A DNA stretch of 64,000 nucleotides from Bacteroides sp. (lineage in GTDB: Bacteria; Bacteroidota; Bacteroidia; Bacteroidales; Bacteroidaceae), in contig JAJQDI010000021.1 of the NCBI GenBank assembly GCA_021202275.1, forward strand, positions 140,888 through 204,887. Direction: 5' to 3'. Shown here piece after piece: positions 9,671 to 18,228 of this stretch. The stretch's first letter is position 1. Every line of letters begins with the position of its first letter. The position numbers were made by a program, and so were the translations under genes. The notes under the pieces are model-generated. The model was not told the DNA's origin and did not search any database. It was given only the letters and a program-made list of their open reading frames with translations.

Positions 9671-10734
9671 ATGACAACAAATCAATTCACCAGTCTCCTT
9701 TGGGGTATATTCTTCCTGCTTCTTTTTTTCTGCCTGTGACAGCGACGAAAAAGAAGGACATTCTTTCGAAGCAAAATTCTCCATACAGACAGATCCATCC
9801 AACGCCAATTTCATCCATGTAAAAGCCGATCAGGAAGGCGACTCTTACGAATGGAGCTGCGATGCTACCGGATCTTCCACGCAATCCGGACAAAGCGCGG
9901 TCTTCTATCTGGAGAAAAAAAGGAACCTATGAGATCACCCTGAAACAGAAGATCAATGGTAAACAAGGCACCTCTACCCAACAGTACACCATTGCTGAAG
10001 ACTCCTATTACCATCAGCAGGGAGAAAGCCTCTGGTGGAACGACGAGTTCACTGCTGCAGAAGTGGATGTACTTTCCTGGAACTACGATCAGGGAACCGG
10101 AAAATGGGGCAATAACGAATGGCAGAATTATACCAATAAATCGGAAAACTCCTTTATACGGGACGGTATGCTGGTATTGAGAGCAGTGAAAAGTGGTGAA
10201 GGACAGAAGATCGGCGATTACACCTCGGCCCGGCTTACTACACGCGGCAAGAAAGAGATCTCACGCGGAAGAGTAGAAGTACGGGCCCGCCTGGCCGGAG
10301 GAGTTGGCCTGTGGCCTGCTATCTGGTTCTACGGAACCAAAGCCTCTCCCTACTATTCGGAGATCGACCTGCTGGAGTATGTGGGCTGCGACAAGGACAT
10401 TATCTACGGGGTTATCCATACAACCGCCACGCTGGAAGGAGATGAGAAAGTATCTTCTTCGCTGAAAGTACCCGATGTAGAAGACAACTTCCATGTATAT
10501 GGCATGAACTGGACAGACGATAAGATCGAGTTCTATCTGGACAGTCCTGACAATATCTATCTCTCTTTCCGTCCCGAAAATACCTCAGACCCCCGGGTAT
10601 GGCCTTTCGACAGCGAACTCTACCTGATCATCAACATTGCTGTCGGAGGAGATTGGGGCGGCATGCGGGGAGTAGACGACTCCATATTCCCCCGTGAAAT
10701 GGAGGTAGACTATGTACGCTTTTTCCGGAAATAA
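9671..10734 (+). pseudogene. GH16 family lipoprotein hydrolase, two +1 frame breaks in the 5' third
   Basis: The intact part (9922-10734) is a GH16 beta-jelly-roll hydrolase with the catalytic motif EIDLLEYVG, in which the first Glu is the nucleophile, the Asp assists and the second Glu is acid/base; LWPAIWFYG and a closing MEVDYVRFFRK strand are also typical. Upstream, three frames must be joined: 9671-9729 encodes a signal (MTTNQFTSLLWGIFFLLLF), then 9729-9921 encodes SACDSDEKEG with a lipobox Cys and a PKD-like domain (DSYEWSCDATGSSTQSG), then the GH16 frame. Both joins are homopolymers: T7 at 9723-9729 and A7 at 9915-9921; dropping one base from each gives one 353-residue lipoprotein. Substrate could be beta-1,3(1,4)-glucan or a beta-galactan/mucin O-glycan; the motif does not decide. 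Confidence 0.85.
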
Positions 10735-10761
10735 CAAACGATTCGAAACAGAAAAAAACTT

Positions 10762-11835
10762 ATGAAAAGAAAACAACTGACACACACATTGCAGAAAGTA
10801 TGCCTCTGCGGCCTCTGCGCTCTGCTGCTGCTCTCCGTAAGCAGTTGCAGATCCGGTGAAAAAAAGAATATATCTGATCAGACACCTGCTACCCTTGTAG
10901 TAGCCTACCTGCCCATGTGGAGAATGCCTTATGCACCCGATTGGAAAAAACCTACCCACGTGTGTCTGGCCTTCGGCTATGTACAGGAAGACGGCGAACT
11001 GGACAGGACAGAGGTAAATCAACATCAGCAGGTGATCCGGGAAGCACACGATCACGGCGTGAAAGTACTACTGTCTATCGGTGGTGGCGGATCGAAAAAC
11101 TTCTCTTCGGCTCTGCTCCATCCGGAATACAGGGCCAGACTGATAGAAAATCTGTCAACGGCTGTACAGGAACTGGACCTGGATGGTATTGATGTAGATT
11201 ACGAAGAATGGGACGGCGGACAGCAGGGTGCCAGTGAGACAGACCTGCAGAGGCTCGAGGTTCTTGAACTGTTCTACAAAGAACTCCGTGAAAAGCTGGG
11301 ATCAGACAAATGGATCACAGCAGCCGTCAACGCTGGCTGGGACAACGGTGACTTTGGCCTTTACAATTGTTTCAATAACACGATGCATGAGTATCTGGAT
11401 TTCGTAAGTCTGATGATCTACGACGAGACAGGCCCCTGGTCCGGAGAACGTACAGGACCCCACTCTTCCTGGGATTTCTTTGAAAAAGCCGTCGGACACT
11501 GGCTCACCAACCGCCAGCTGCCTAAGGAGAAATTAGTGGCAGGCGTTCCATTCTATGGATACCGTTTTATGCAGGAAGGCGATGCCACCGGAGCCCAAGG
11601 AATGGGATACAGGAACATCCTGGAGCAATACCCCGAAGAAGACGCACATCTGAAAGATAACATCGGATTGCTATACTATGATGGCCGAACCACCATAGAA
11701 CGTAAAGCCAGATACATACGGGAACATCAACTGGGAGGTATTATGTTCTGGGAAATTACCCAGGACACAGATGATCCTGAAAAAAGCCTGCTGGTAGCTA
11801 TAGATGATATCCTGCGACCGAAAGACAAAAAATAG
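10762..11835 (+). CDS. GH18 glycosyl hydrolase lipoprotein (chitinase / endo-beta-GlcNAcase type)
   Basis: A 357-residue lipoprotein; signal MKRKQLTHTLQK...LLLLSVSSC with the Cys at about residue 30. The GH18 TIM barrel carries an intact DGIDVDYEEW motif at about residues 139-149, with the Glu as proton donor and the Asp that stabilises the oxazolinium. Other GH18 marks are VLLSIGGGGSKNF, FVSLMIYDETG and a closing GGIMFWEITQD with the conserved Trp. It should cut beta-1,4 bonds at GlcNAc in chitin-like or N-glycan core structures by substrate-assisted retention. It follows the GH16 by 27 bp and is the last gene of PUL 1, ahead of two terminator hairpins. Confidence 0.93.
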   Translation: MKRKQLTHTLQKVCLCGLCALLLLSVSSCRSGEKKNISDQTPATLVVAYLPMWRMPYAPDWKKPTHVCLAFGYVQEDGELDRTEVNQHQQVIREAHDHGVKVLLSIGGGGSKNFSSALLHPEYRARLIENLSTAVQELDLDGIDVDYEEWDGGQQGASETDLQRLEVLELFYKELREKLGSDKWITAAVNAGWDNGDFGLYNCFNNTMHEYLDFVSLMIYDETGPWSGERTGPHSSWDFFEKAVGHWLTNRQLPKEKLVAGVPFYGYRFMQEGDATGAQGMGYRNILEQYPEEDAHLKDNIGLLYYDGRTTIERKARYIREHQLGGIMFWEITQDTDDPEKSLLVAIDDILRPKDKK

Positions 11836-11862
11836 GTATTTTCAGTATATTCAGGTAAACAC

Positions 11863-11937
11863 GCAGAGCATTTCCTTCCGGCCGGGCTCTGCTTTTCACA
11901 GCCTTGTTCCTGACAGTCAGGGACAAGGCTTTTTTTA
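11863..11937 (+). terminator. Tandem terminator hairpins ending PUL 1
   Basis: Two hairpins in series: GCAGAGC/GCTCTGC (11863-11892) followed by TTTT, and a 14-bp stem starting AGCCTTGTTCCTGA (11900-11913) with one G-T pair, followed by seven Ts ending near 11937. The second is the stronger. Confidence 0.85.
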
Positions 11938-11995
11938 TTGCCTCTCCCCCTGCACATCGCTCACACCTATAAAACAGATACGATTCCAAAGATCT

Positions 11996-12042
11996 ACGAA
12001 AATTTCGTTAAAACAAGTGATTTTAATTTACGAAAATTTCGT
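11996..12042 (+). promoter_or_regulatory. Twin 13-bp palindromes, probable operator pair ahead of the TPR gene
   Basis: ACGAAAATTTCGT occurs at 11996-12008 and again at 12030-12042, centre spacing 34 bp (about three helical turns). Both have ACGAAA/TTTCGT arms; the second extends to TACGAAAATTTCGTA. They lie 60-105 bp before the ATG at 12101. A winged-helix repressor such as a BlaI/MecI-type protein is one candidate, but nothing here identifies the protein. Confidence 0.6.
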
Positions 12043-12100
12043 AGTATTTATTTTTTTAATACCTTGCGCTTCTGAATTCACATCAAAAGGCTATCCATTC

Positions 12101-13429
12101 ATGAAGAAAAGACTATTCTTTGTATGGTTGGGAATCATAAGTTTTCAGCTACACGCACAAGACGAAGAGGCAGGTATCCGGAAAGCCATGGCCATATATG
12201 ACTATGAAACCGCCCTGCTATTGATAGAGGAAGTAGAAGAACAGACACCTGCTCTGTGGTTCCAGAAAGCGCGGGCACTACGTGGATTGAACCGATACAA
12301 AGAGGCCTTGCAGGCTTTTCAATCTATCCTGGACGTAGATCCGGAAAGTCAGCAGGCTCTCCTCGAACAAGCCGAATGTTATAAAAGCGCGGGAAAACAA
12401 CAGGAAGCACTGATCAACTACAAAACCACCATAGAACTCTACCCGGAAAACAAATACGCGTGGCTGCAACTGGTTACACTGCTCTGCCAGATGGAACGCT
12501 ACGCGCCGGCCCTGGAGTACGCGGAACAGTTGTTGGAAAAAGACGACAGCAACGTTACCCTCCGGTTGCTGGCACAATGCCACGAAGGATTGAAACAAAC
12601 AGAAGCGGCCCGGAAATGTTATGAAAAGATCATAGAACGCAGCCCGGATGATTATCTGGCTGTAGCCAGACTGGCCAATATACATATCGGGCACAAAGAC
12701 ATTGACAAAGCCATAGAATGTACGGAAGCATACCGGAGATCAGATACCCTCAACATCCATGTCAATCGCCAGAATGCACTCTCCTATTGCATTTCCAAAG
12801 ATTACAAGACTGCATCCCAACGATACAAAGTCCTGCTCGATCAGCAAGACAGTACATTCCATACCTGCTATTACGGCGGGATCAGTTTTTTCGGGGACGG
12901 ACAATTCTATGAAGCACATGACATTCTGAAAAAAGCACTGGATCATTCTCTCAACAATGTAAATGTACTCTACTACCTGGCCAAAGCCTGTTCAAAGACT
13001 TCCTGGAAACAGGAAGCCGTTACATACATGCAGGAGGCTATCCGTCTATCCACTCCCGCAGACAGCACATTGATCTGGCTCTATAGCAGTCTGGCTGAAT
13101 GTTACCAGAAAGCATTCAGGTTTCCCGAATACATAGAAACTCTGAAACTACAATATACATACGACTCCAGCAATCACCGGTTGCTTTATCACATAGCAAC
13201 AAGTTACCATATAAGCCTCAAAGATGAGAAAAATGCGATCCTGTACCTGGAAAAATTCCCGAAAACACGTGACTTGCCGGGAAATAAGCCTGAACCTGTT
13301 CCCGACCCGGATACGGGAGGTGTTACACTGACCATAGAGAATTTCTACAACGCGGCGGAAAACAGACTGAAAGACATCCGCAAAGAACAATTCTTCAGAG
13401 AAGGTATCCCGGAAAAATCATCAGAATGA
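12101..13429 (+). CDS. Exported TPR-repeat protein
   Basis: A 442-residue protein with a signal peptide (MKKRLFFVWLGIISFQLHAQ, cleavage after HAQ) and about eight tetratricopeptide repeats from residue 25 to 400, for example YKEALQAFQSILDVDPES and TEAARKCYEKIIERSPDDY. TPRs form a helical scaffold for protein contacts; no enzyme motif is visible. The ATG at 12101 is chosen because it opens directly on the signal peptide; the frame stays open upstream to 11804 but that part runs through the palindromes and the previous terminator. The stop codon overlaps the LacI-type operator at 13426. It is probably a single-gene unit and I cannot name a function. Confidence 0.88.
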   Translation: MKKRLFFVWLGIISFQLHAQDEEAGIRKAMAIYDYETALLLIEEVEEQTPALWFQKARALRGLNRYKEALQAFQSILDVDPESQQALLEQAECYKSAGKQQEALINYKTTIELYPENKYAWLQLVTLLCQMERYAPALEYAEQLLEKDDSNVTLRLLAQCHEGLKQTEAARKCYEKIIERSPDDYLAVARLANIHIGHKDIDKAIECTEAYRRSDTLNIHVNRQNALSYCISKDYKTASQRYKVLLDQQDSTFHTCYYGGISFFGDGQFYEAHDILKKALDHSLNNVNVLYYLAKACSKTSWKQEAVTYMQEAIRLSTPADSTLIWLYSSLAECYQKAFRFPEYIETLKLQYTYDSSNHRLLYHIATSYHISLKDEKNAILYLEKFPKTRDLPGNKPEPVPDPDTGGVTLTIENFYNAAENRLKDIRKEQFFREGIPEKSSE

Positions 13430-13441
13430 AAACGTTTGCAT
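13426..13441. promoter_or_regulatory. LacI-family operator ahead of the SusA-like GH13
   Basis: ATGAAAACGTTTGCAT is an imperfect palindrome centred on CG, the usual LacI-family layout. It differs from the operator at 39690 (ATGCAATCGTTTGCAT) at only three positions, all in the left half; the right half GTTTGCAT is identical. It ends 90 bp before the GH13 start and lies about 62 bp upstream of a TATCTTAG sequence (13496-13503) that resembles a -7 box. Confidence 0.7.
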
Positions 13442-13530
13442 AAATATAACCCACACCATCTTTCACAGACAGACAAAGATTTTTGATAATAACCTTATCT
13501 TAGTAGCATAAAATATACACAATCAATATT

Positions 13531-15384
13531 ATGAGAAAGTTATTATCTATTCTGAGTTTATCCTTATTAACGTTGGTAGCCTACGCGGCTCCGAACATAA
13601 ACAAGATCGATCCGCCTTTCTGGTATACAGGAATGAAGAATCCCGAACTGCAATTGATGGTCTATGGTCCTGGCATCGGCAACGCTTCTGTGGCAGTAGA
13701 CTATCCGGGCGTATCCCTGAGTAGTACGGTGAAACTGGAAAGCCCCAATTACCTGATCGTCTACCTGCGTCTGGAAGAAGATGTACAGCCGGGCACGGTG
13801 AAACTGACTTTCACTCAGGACAAGAAAAAGCTGACTAAAGAATATGAACTGAAAGCACGGGAAAGAAAACCTTGCGAACGCATGGGATTCGATTCGTCGG
13901 ACGCGCTTTACCTGGTGATGCCGGACCGCTTTGCTAACGGCAATCCGGACAACGATCAGATTGCCGGAATGAAAGAATACAAAGTAGACCGCAACGACCC
14001 GAATGCACGCCACGGAGGAGACCTGGCAGGTATCGAACAGAACCTGGACTACTTCGAAGATCTGGGTATCACGGCACTCTGGTTCACTCCTGTATTGGAA
14101 AACAACATGCGAGGGGGCTCGTACCACGGCTATGCGACCACTGACTACTACAAAGTAGATCCGCGTTTCGGTACCAATGAAGAGTACAGATCACTGATCG
14201 CCAAATCACATGACAGAGGCATCAAGGTGGTAATGGATATGATCTTCAACCACAACGGGGTAGATCATCCCTGGATCGAAGATATGCCGTCTAAAGATTT
14301 CTTCAACTTCCCCGATCACAAGAACAATTTTGTACAGACCTCTTTCAAACTCACTCCGCATGTAGATCCGTACGCGTCGAAATATGACTTTGTACAGATG
14401 AACGACGGTTGGTTTGTGCCAACCATGCCCGACCTCAACCAACGTAACCCGCATGTATATCGTTACCTGGTTCAGAACAGTTTCTGGTGGATCGAGTACA
14501 GCGATATAGACGGCATCCGTATGGACACTTATCCGTATGCGGATTACGATGCCATGAGCAACTGGATGAAGGAACTCAACGACGAATATCCCAACTTCAA
14601 CGTGGTAGGTGAGATCTGGGTGACTGAACCGGCGTATACAGCCTGGTGGCAGAAAGATTCCAAATTGTCTGCTCCCCGCAACAGTAACCTGAAAACGGTT
14701 ATGGACTTCACTTTTTTTGATAAGATCAACCAGGCTGTCCAGGAAGAGACCGACGGTTATTTCCGCGGACTGAACAAGGTCTATAATACTTTTGTATACG
14801 ATTTCCTCTACGAAGATCCGGAGTATGTACTTACCTTCTTCGAGAATCACGATACAGACCGCTTCCTGGCCGAAACAGACAGACTGGATCTGCTGAAACA
14901 GGCTGCTACTATCCTGCTGACTACCCGTCGTATCCCGCAGATCTACTACGGAACAGAGATCATGATGAACGGCGTGAAACACAGAAGTGACGGATATGTA
15001 CGGAAAGACTTTCCGGGCGGATGGGCCGGAGATGAGCAGAATCTGCTGAAACCGGAAAACCGGACCGGTATCCAGAAAGAAAGCTACGATTTCTTCCGTA
15101 CCCTGCTCAACTGGCGCAAAGGAAACGATGTGATAGCCAAAGGCAGCATGGTACAATTCATGCCGCAGCACGGAGTATATGTATATGCCCGTCAGTACAA
15201 TGGAAAAACAGTAGTGGTAATGGTCAATGGCAAAGATGAGCCCGTGACCCTGCCTCTGAAATACTACACAGAGATCCTTAAGGGACATAGCCAGGGAAAA
15301 GAGATCCTGAGTGGACAGACCATCACACTGGGTGAAGAACTGCAACTGACACAACGCCAGTGTATGGTCCTGGAGATTCTATAA
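13531..15384 (+). CDS. susA: GH13 neopullulanase/cyclomaltodextrinase-type amylase (SusA-like)
   Basis: A 617-residue periplasmic alpha-glucan hydrolase that cuts imported maltooligosaccharides to maltose and glucose. Signal peptide MRKLLSILSLSLLTLVAYA; N-terminal cyclomaltodextrinase domain (about 22-120); GH13 barrel with nucleophile Asp332 (DGIRMDTYP), acid/base Glu361 (VVGEIWV) and Asp441 (FENHDTDRF); C-terminal beta domain ending CMVLEIL. It is 16 kb away from the rest of the starch locus (30-45 kb) but carries a matching LacI operator 90 bp upstream, so it probably belongs to the same regulon. It runs into a bidirectional terminator. An A/T-rich T7 run inside the gene is in frame, so long runs are not always broken here. 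Confidence 0.93.
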   Translation: MRKLLSILSLSLLTLVAYAAPNINKIDPPFWYTGMKNPELQLMVYGPGIGNASVAVDYPGVSLSSTVKLESPNYLIVYLRLEEDVQPGTVKLTFTQDKKKLTKEYELKARERKPCERMGFDSSDALYLVMPDRFANGNPDNDQIAGMKEYKVDRNDPNARHGGDLAGIEQNLDYFEDLGITALWFTPVLENNMRGGSYHGYATTDYYKVDPRFGTNEEYRSLIAKSHDRGIKVVMDMIFNHNGVDHPWIEDMPSKDFFNFPDHKNNFVQTSFKLTPHVDPYASKYDFVQMNDGWFVPTMPDLNQRNPHVYRYLVQNSFWWIEYSDIDGIRMDTYPYADYDAMSNWMKELNDEYPNFNVVGEIWVTEPAYTAWWQKDSKLSAPRNSNLKTVMDFTFFDKINQAVQEETDGYFRGLNKVYNTFVYDFLYEDPEYVLTFFENHDTDRFLAETDRLDLLKQAATILLTTRRIPQIYYGTEIMMNGVKHRSDGYVRKDFPGGWAGDEQNLLKPENRTGIQKESYDFFRTLLNWRKGNDVIAKGSMVQFMPQHGVYVYARQYNGKTVVVMVNGKDEPVTLPLKYYTEILKGHSQGKEILSGQTITLGEELQLTQRQCMVLEIL

Positions 15385-15420
15385 TCGGAAACCGGAAAAG
15401 TTTAGAAATGTCTTTATATA

Positions 15421-15455
15421 CAATCAGGCAGGGAATTACATTCTCTGCCTGATTG
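15421..15455. terminator. Bidirectional hairpin between convergent genes
   Basis: Perfect 11-bp stem CAATCAGGCAG / CTGCCTGATTG with a 13-nt loop, between the plus-strand GH13 and the minus-strand small secreted gene. T runs on either side are weak. Confidence 0.65.
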
Positions 15456-15479
15456 CTTCACAGGTTTTCAATAAGGTAT

Positions 15480-15904
15480 TTACCAGCATGGCACTACAGA
15501 AATGATGAATCTGATTACCAGTACCCCCGGAATCACTTCCACCTCTACTTCTACAGTAGAGCCGTCCGAACCTGCGATCAGATCAAAAACCGACTGGCTC
15601 AACTGTACCTCCCAGAGACTGATATCTGCTCCCGCAGTCAGGATGGTAAATCCGTCCGGAATCCCCAGTATATCCAACGTGATCACATCCGGGACGCACA
15701 GTCCGACTACCATACCTAGAATTTCCGAAACATCCGATGCTATGGCCTGAAAATCTCTGCCAAGGAAAATATCATTCAGGATAAACGGATGAGAATGGGA
15801 ATTTCAATTGGAACATCCAAAGATTCCTGTGTGGTAATTCCTTCATGAGCAAGCAGGTTTATACCACTTACAACAAAAGCAAAAAGTAATACCAATTTTT
15901 TCAT
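15480..15904 (-). pseudogene. Small secreted protein, tandem family copy 1, frame broken
   Basis: The first of three tandem relatives on the minus strand. It starts at 15904 with a signal peptide (MKKLVLLFAFVVSGINLLA) and continues HEGITTQESLDVPIEIPI before a stop. The rest of the family sequence is present one frame over: NDIFLGRDFQAIASD, then PDVITLDILGIPDG and LWEVQLSQ, ending at 15480. Compared with copy 3 about 17 bases are missing at the break, so this looks like a true deletion rather than a homopolymer slip. I do not recognise the family. It would be a mature exported protein of about 115-125 residues rich in beta-type hydrophobic segments. Confidence 0.6.
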
Positions 15905-16171
15905 ACATCCATTTTGAAGGATTTATATTCGTATGGGAAAGACTGTGTATCATAGGAATATAAGTATCCTACATAACAATGGATATTCACTATATGTCCA
16001 CTCATACCTTCGCGACAAAACTGAAAGTCTTTCCTAATAAAAAGGAACATCCCAATACCTGAACCAACAGTCGATACACCCAAAAGCAGGCAGATTTCAA
16101 CTCAGAATGAAACGGATAAAGTCAAATAAAATCCGACAGCACCCAGGGGTACAAACCGCATACAAAAAGGA

Positions 16172-16234
16172 GTGCTGTAAGCAGGACACAAATAAGGTGG
16201 GATACCTTTTGAATCTGTATCATACTTACAGCAC
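16172..16234. terminator. Long-loop inverted repeat between family copies 1 and 2
   Basis: GTGCTGTAAG (16172-16181) pairs with CTTACAGCAC (16225-16234); AAAAAGGA flanks the left and TTTTTA the right. It can act as a terminator on either strand. The loop is 43 nt. Confidence 0.45.
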
Positions 16235-16281
16235 TTTTTAGATAACCTCAATACCATTAAAGTAAAAGAGAATTACCGGGT

Positions 16282-16300
16282 CATTCTCTTCCGGAGAATG
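16282..16300 (-). terminator. Short hairpin just downstream of family copy 2
   Basis: CATTCTC/GAGAATG with a 5-nt loop, 19 bp after the copy 2 stop on the minus strand; followed on that strand by a loose T-rich stretch. Confidence 0.4.
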
Positions 16301-16318
16301 CCTATTTATCTATCCAGA

Positions 16319-16770
16319 TTATGATCTGGATGGGATCACACTAATAGAGAATTCTATAGACAGAAGAGCTGGAATTAATGTTAACTCCGCTGATACAGTA
16401 GTACCCTCCGAACTCATGATAAGATTAAAAGCAGCCTCGCTCAACTGTACCTCCCAAAGACCAATGTCTAACCCTGCGGTCACAATAGTTAGTCCGTCCG
16501 GAATCCCCATGACATCTAATGTAATCACATCCGGTAAAAATAATCCAGCAATGCTTTCTCCCAGATCTGCAATAGCCTCCAGCACCTCCTGAATAGGCCC
16601 GGCTTCGGCGATATCATTCAAAGCAAAAAAAATCTCCCGGTACTGCGAACACAAGTGGAATTTCAATTTCAACCAGAGCATTCGAAGATTCCTTTGCGGT
16701 AGTTCCTTCATTGGCAAACATACTCATAGTACCTACGAAAAATGCCAAAAGCAATACTAACTTTTTCATA
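16319..16770 (-). pseudogene. Small secreted protein, tandem family copy 2, frame broken at an A8/T8 run
   Basis: Starts at 16770 with a signal peptide (MKKLVLLLAFFVGTMSMFA), then NEGTTAKESSNALVEIEIP. The frame fails at eight Ts on the coding strand (plus-strand A8, 16625-16632). With seven Ts it reads on through GDFFALNDIAEAG, a helical stretch and the family core PDVITLDVMGIPDG with LWEVQLSEA, ending SVIPSRS at 16319, about 149 residues in all. So one extra base in a homopolymer is the only lesion. The protein is unknown to me; conserved features shared with the other copies are the NEGTT mature N terminus, the PDVITLD..GIPDG core and a hydrophobic C-terminal strand. It lies 96 bp after copy 3 and may share its transcript. 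Confidence 0.65.
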
Positions 16771-16866
16771 AAACTTTAATATCTATCGTATATAATTGTA
16801 ATTAAATCATTCTCATACAGAATAGCAGAAAAAATATTATATCTGTAACTTGAGAAGTATCCGGTT

Positions 16867-17310
16867 TCAAGAAGGTATAGCAGAAACAATCAGAGTTATT
16901 TTCAGGAGATTGAGCAGATCAAAGGAAACTTTTACAGTAGAACCTTCTGTACTGAAGATCGCATCAAAGGCAGCCTGACTCAACTGTACCTGCCAGAGAC
17001 TGATATCCGCTCCTGCTGTCAGAATAGTAAGCCCATCCGGAATACCTAATACATCCAGCGTAATTACATCCGGAATCAACCATCCAATTACCGTATCCAG
17101 AATTTCCGCAATGTCCGATGCAATGGTCTGGAGATCTCCGCCAAGGAAAATCTCATTTATATAAAAAAAAACTCTTCCGGCGCACTGATCACAATCGGAA
17201 GTTCAAACTCAATCAATGCATCGGAGGAATACTGAGTGGTAGTTCCCTCGTTAGCAAACATACTCATAGTACTTACAAAAAACGCGAAAAGTAATACTAA
17301 CTTTTTCATA
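16867..17310 (-). pseudogene. Small secreted protein, tandem family copy 3, frame broken at an A9/T9 run
   Basis: Starts at 17310 with signal peptide MKKLVLLFAFFVSTMSMFA, then NEGTTTQYSSDALIEFELP. Nine Ts on the coding strand (plus-strand A9, 17163-17171) put it out of frame; seven or ten Ts would restore FYINEIFLGGDLQTIASD and the family core PDVITLDVLGIPDG, LWQVQLSQA, ending VSAIPS at 16867. About 147 residues if repaired. It is the promoter-proximal member of the array on the minus strand. Because the break is at the same place as in copy 2 and also in a T tract, slip-strand phase variation is a live alternative to sequence error. Function unknown. Confidence 0.65.
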
Positions 17311-18228
17311 AAACCAAATTTTAACTGTTTATAATCGTGTTTAAAAAACTTCTGTACAAGGTTTCATCCGGTCACCCTATATCTGATATGCAACATCCAC
17401 CTCCGTTTCGGTAAGCTTTCCCGGCCGAGAACAACGAATAGCCAGAGAGAACCTGCTACATCCGATACCGATCGAAAATATTTCAATGGATCAGGAAACG
17501 TACCGGAACCTGAATCTATCCGGAATTACAAATAAAAATTTATATTTAATCCCTATACTAATCTTTATAAAGACACTGCATATAGATTTTAATATCCTAA
17601 TTACTTATTTTTTATAATAGATACTTTAAGTATTTATACACATAATCAGGTAAAAAGATAAAACATAAATAAATATATAAGACCGCATAGTCAAAAATAA
17701 TTAATCCCTATGTTTGATAAGATAATGATATCTATACAAACATCCCGCATATAGGGAATTAATAATAAATATCTGATTATTAATAAAATTCAACTATATA
17801 TCCTATTCTCTACATAGCCATATCTCTTCTCGTATTTTCTTACTTGCCCCAATAAATAAGATAAGATATAAATTTCTGATAAATTTAATATTTTTTAAAC
17901 TGCGACATAATAATACGAGAATATATTTTAAATTTTAACTTAAATTAATCGAAAAACTATATAAAGATTAAATTTTACATTACCATTTGTGACACCGGCA
18001 AGGAGAACAGCAAAAAAATTCCGGGCATATCAGTTTCTACTCTTTCATCTATACTGAAACAAGCGGCTCCGATAAAGCATACAACGTAAATGTAAAATCA
18101 CCCGGAGAAAACATATAATAGTCAACGAAAATCTACAATGGTAGATTTTGCCAGTTTCACAGTACGTATCTTTGTAGCACAAGAGTTCCGGAACCTCTTT
18201 GTAAATAATTACTTAAAAACAAAAAACC
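17311..18228. other. Gene-poor, AT-rich spacer
   Basis: No convincing gene on either strand. Bases 17520-17980 are strongly AT-rich (long A/T runs, few GC clusters), unlike all flanking coding DNA. TCTCGTATT near 17830 and AATACGAGA near 17912 form a loose inverted repeat about 70 bp apart. The right end (18128-18174) holds the promoter region of the decayed HU gene. It may contain the promoter of the small secreted array. Confidence 0.6.
18128..18174 (+). promoter_or_regulatory. Inverted repeat and -7 box ahead of the HU-type gene
   Basis: AAAATCTAC (18128-18136) and GTAGATTTT (18141-18149) form a perfect 9-bp inverted repeat with a 4-nt centre, followed by TATCTTTG (18167-18174), a perfect TAnnTTTG match. 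A TTTG at 18147 overlaps the repeat but is only 16 bp from the -7 box. The repeat may be an operator; its position over the -33 region would suit repression. Confidence 0.55.

Noticed and set aside
11804..12100. Upstream extension of the TPR protein
   Set aside because: It passes through a terminator and an operator pair, and the ATG at 12101 starts exactly at a signal peptide.
14206..15354. A 382-codon minus-strand open frame opposite the SusA-like GH13
   Set aside because: The plus strand encodes a complete GH13 with all three catalytic acids; the antisense frame has no recognisable features.
15901..16083. A 60-codon minus-strand frame between family copies 1 and 2
   Set aside because: No signal peptide or similarity to the family; it is intergenic sequence read through by chance.
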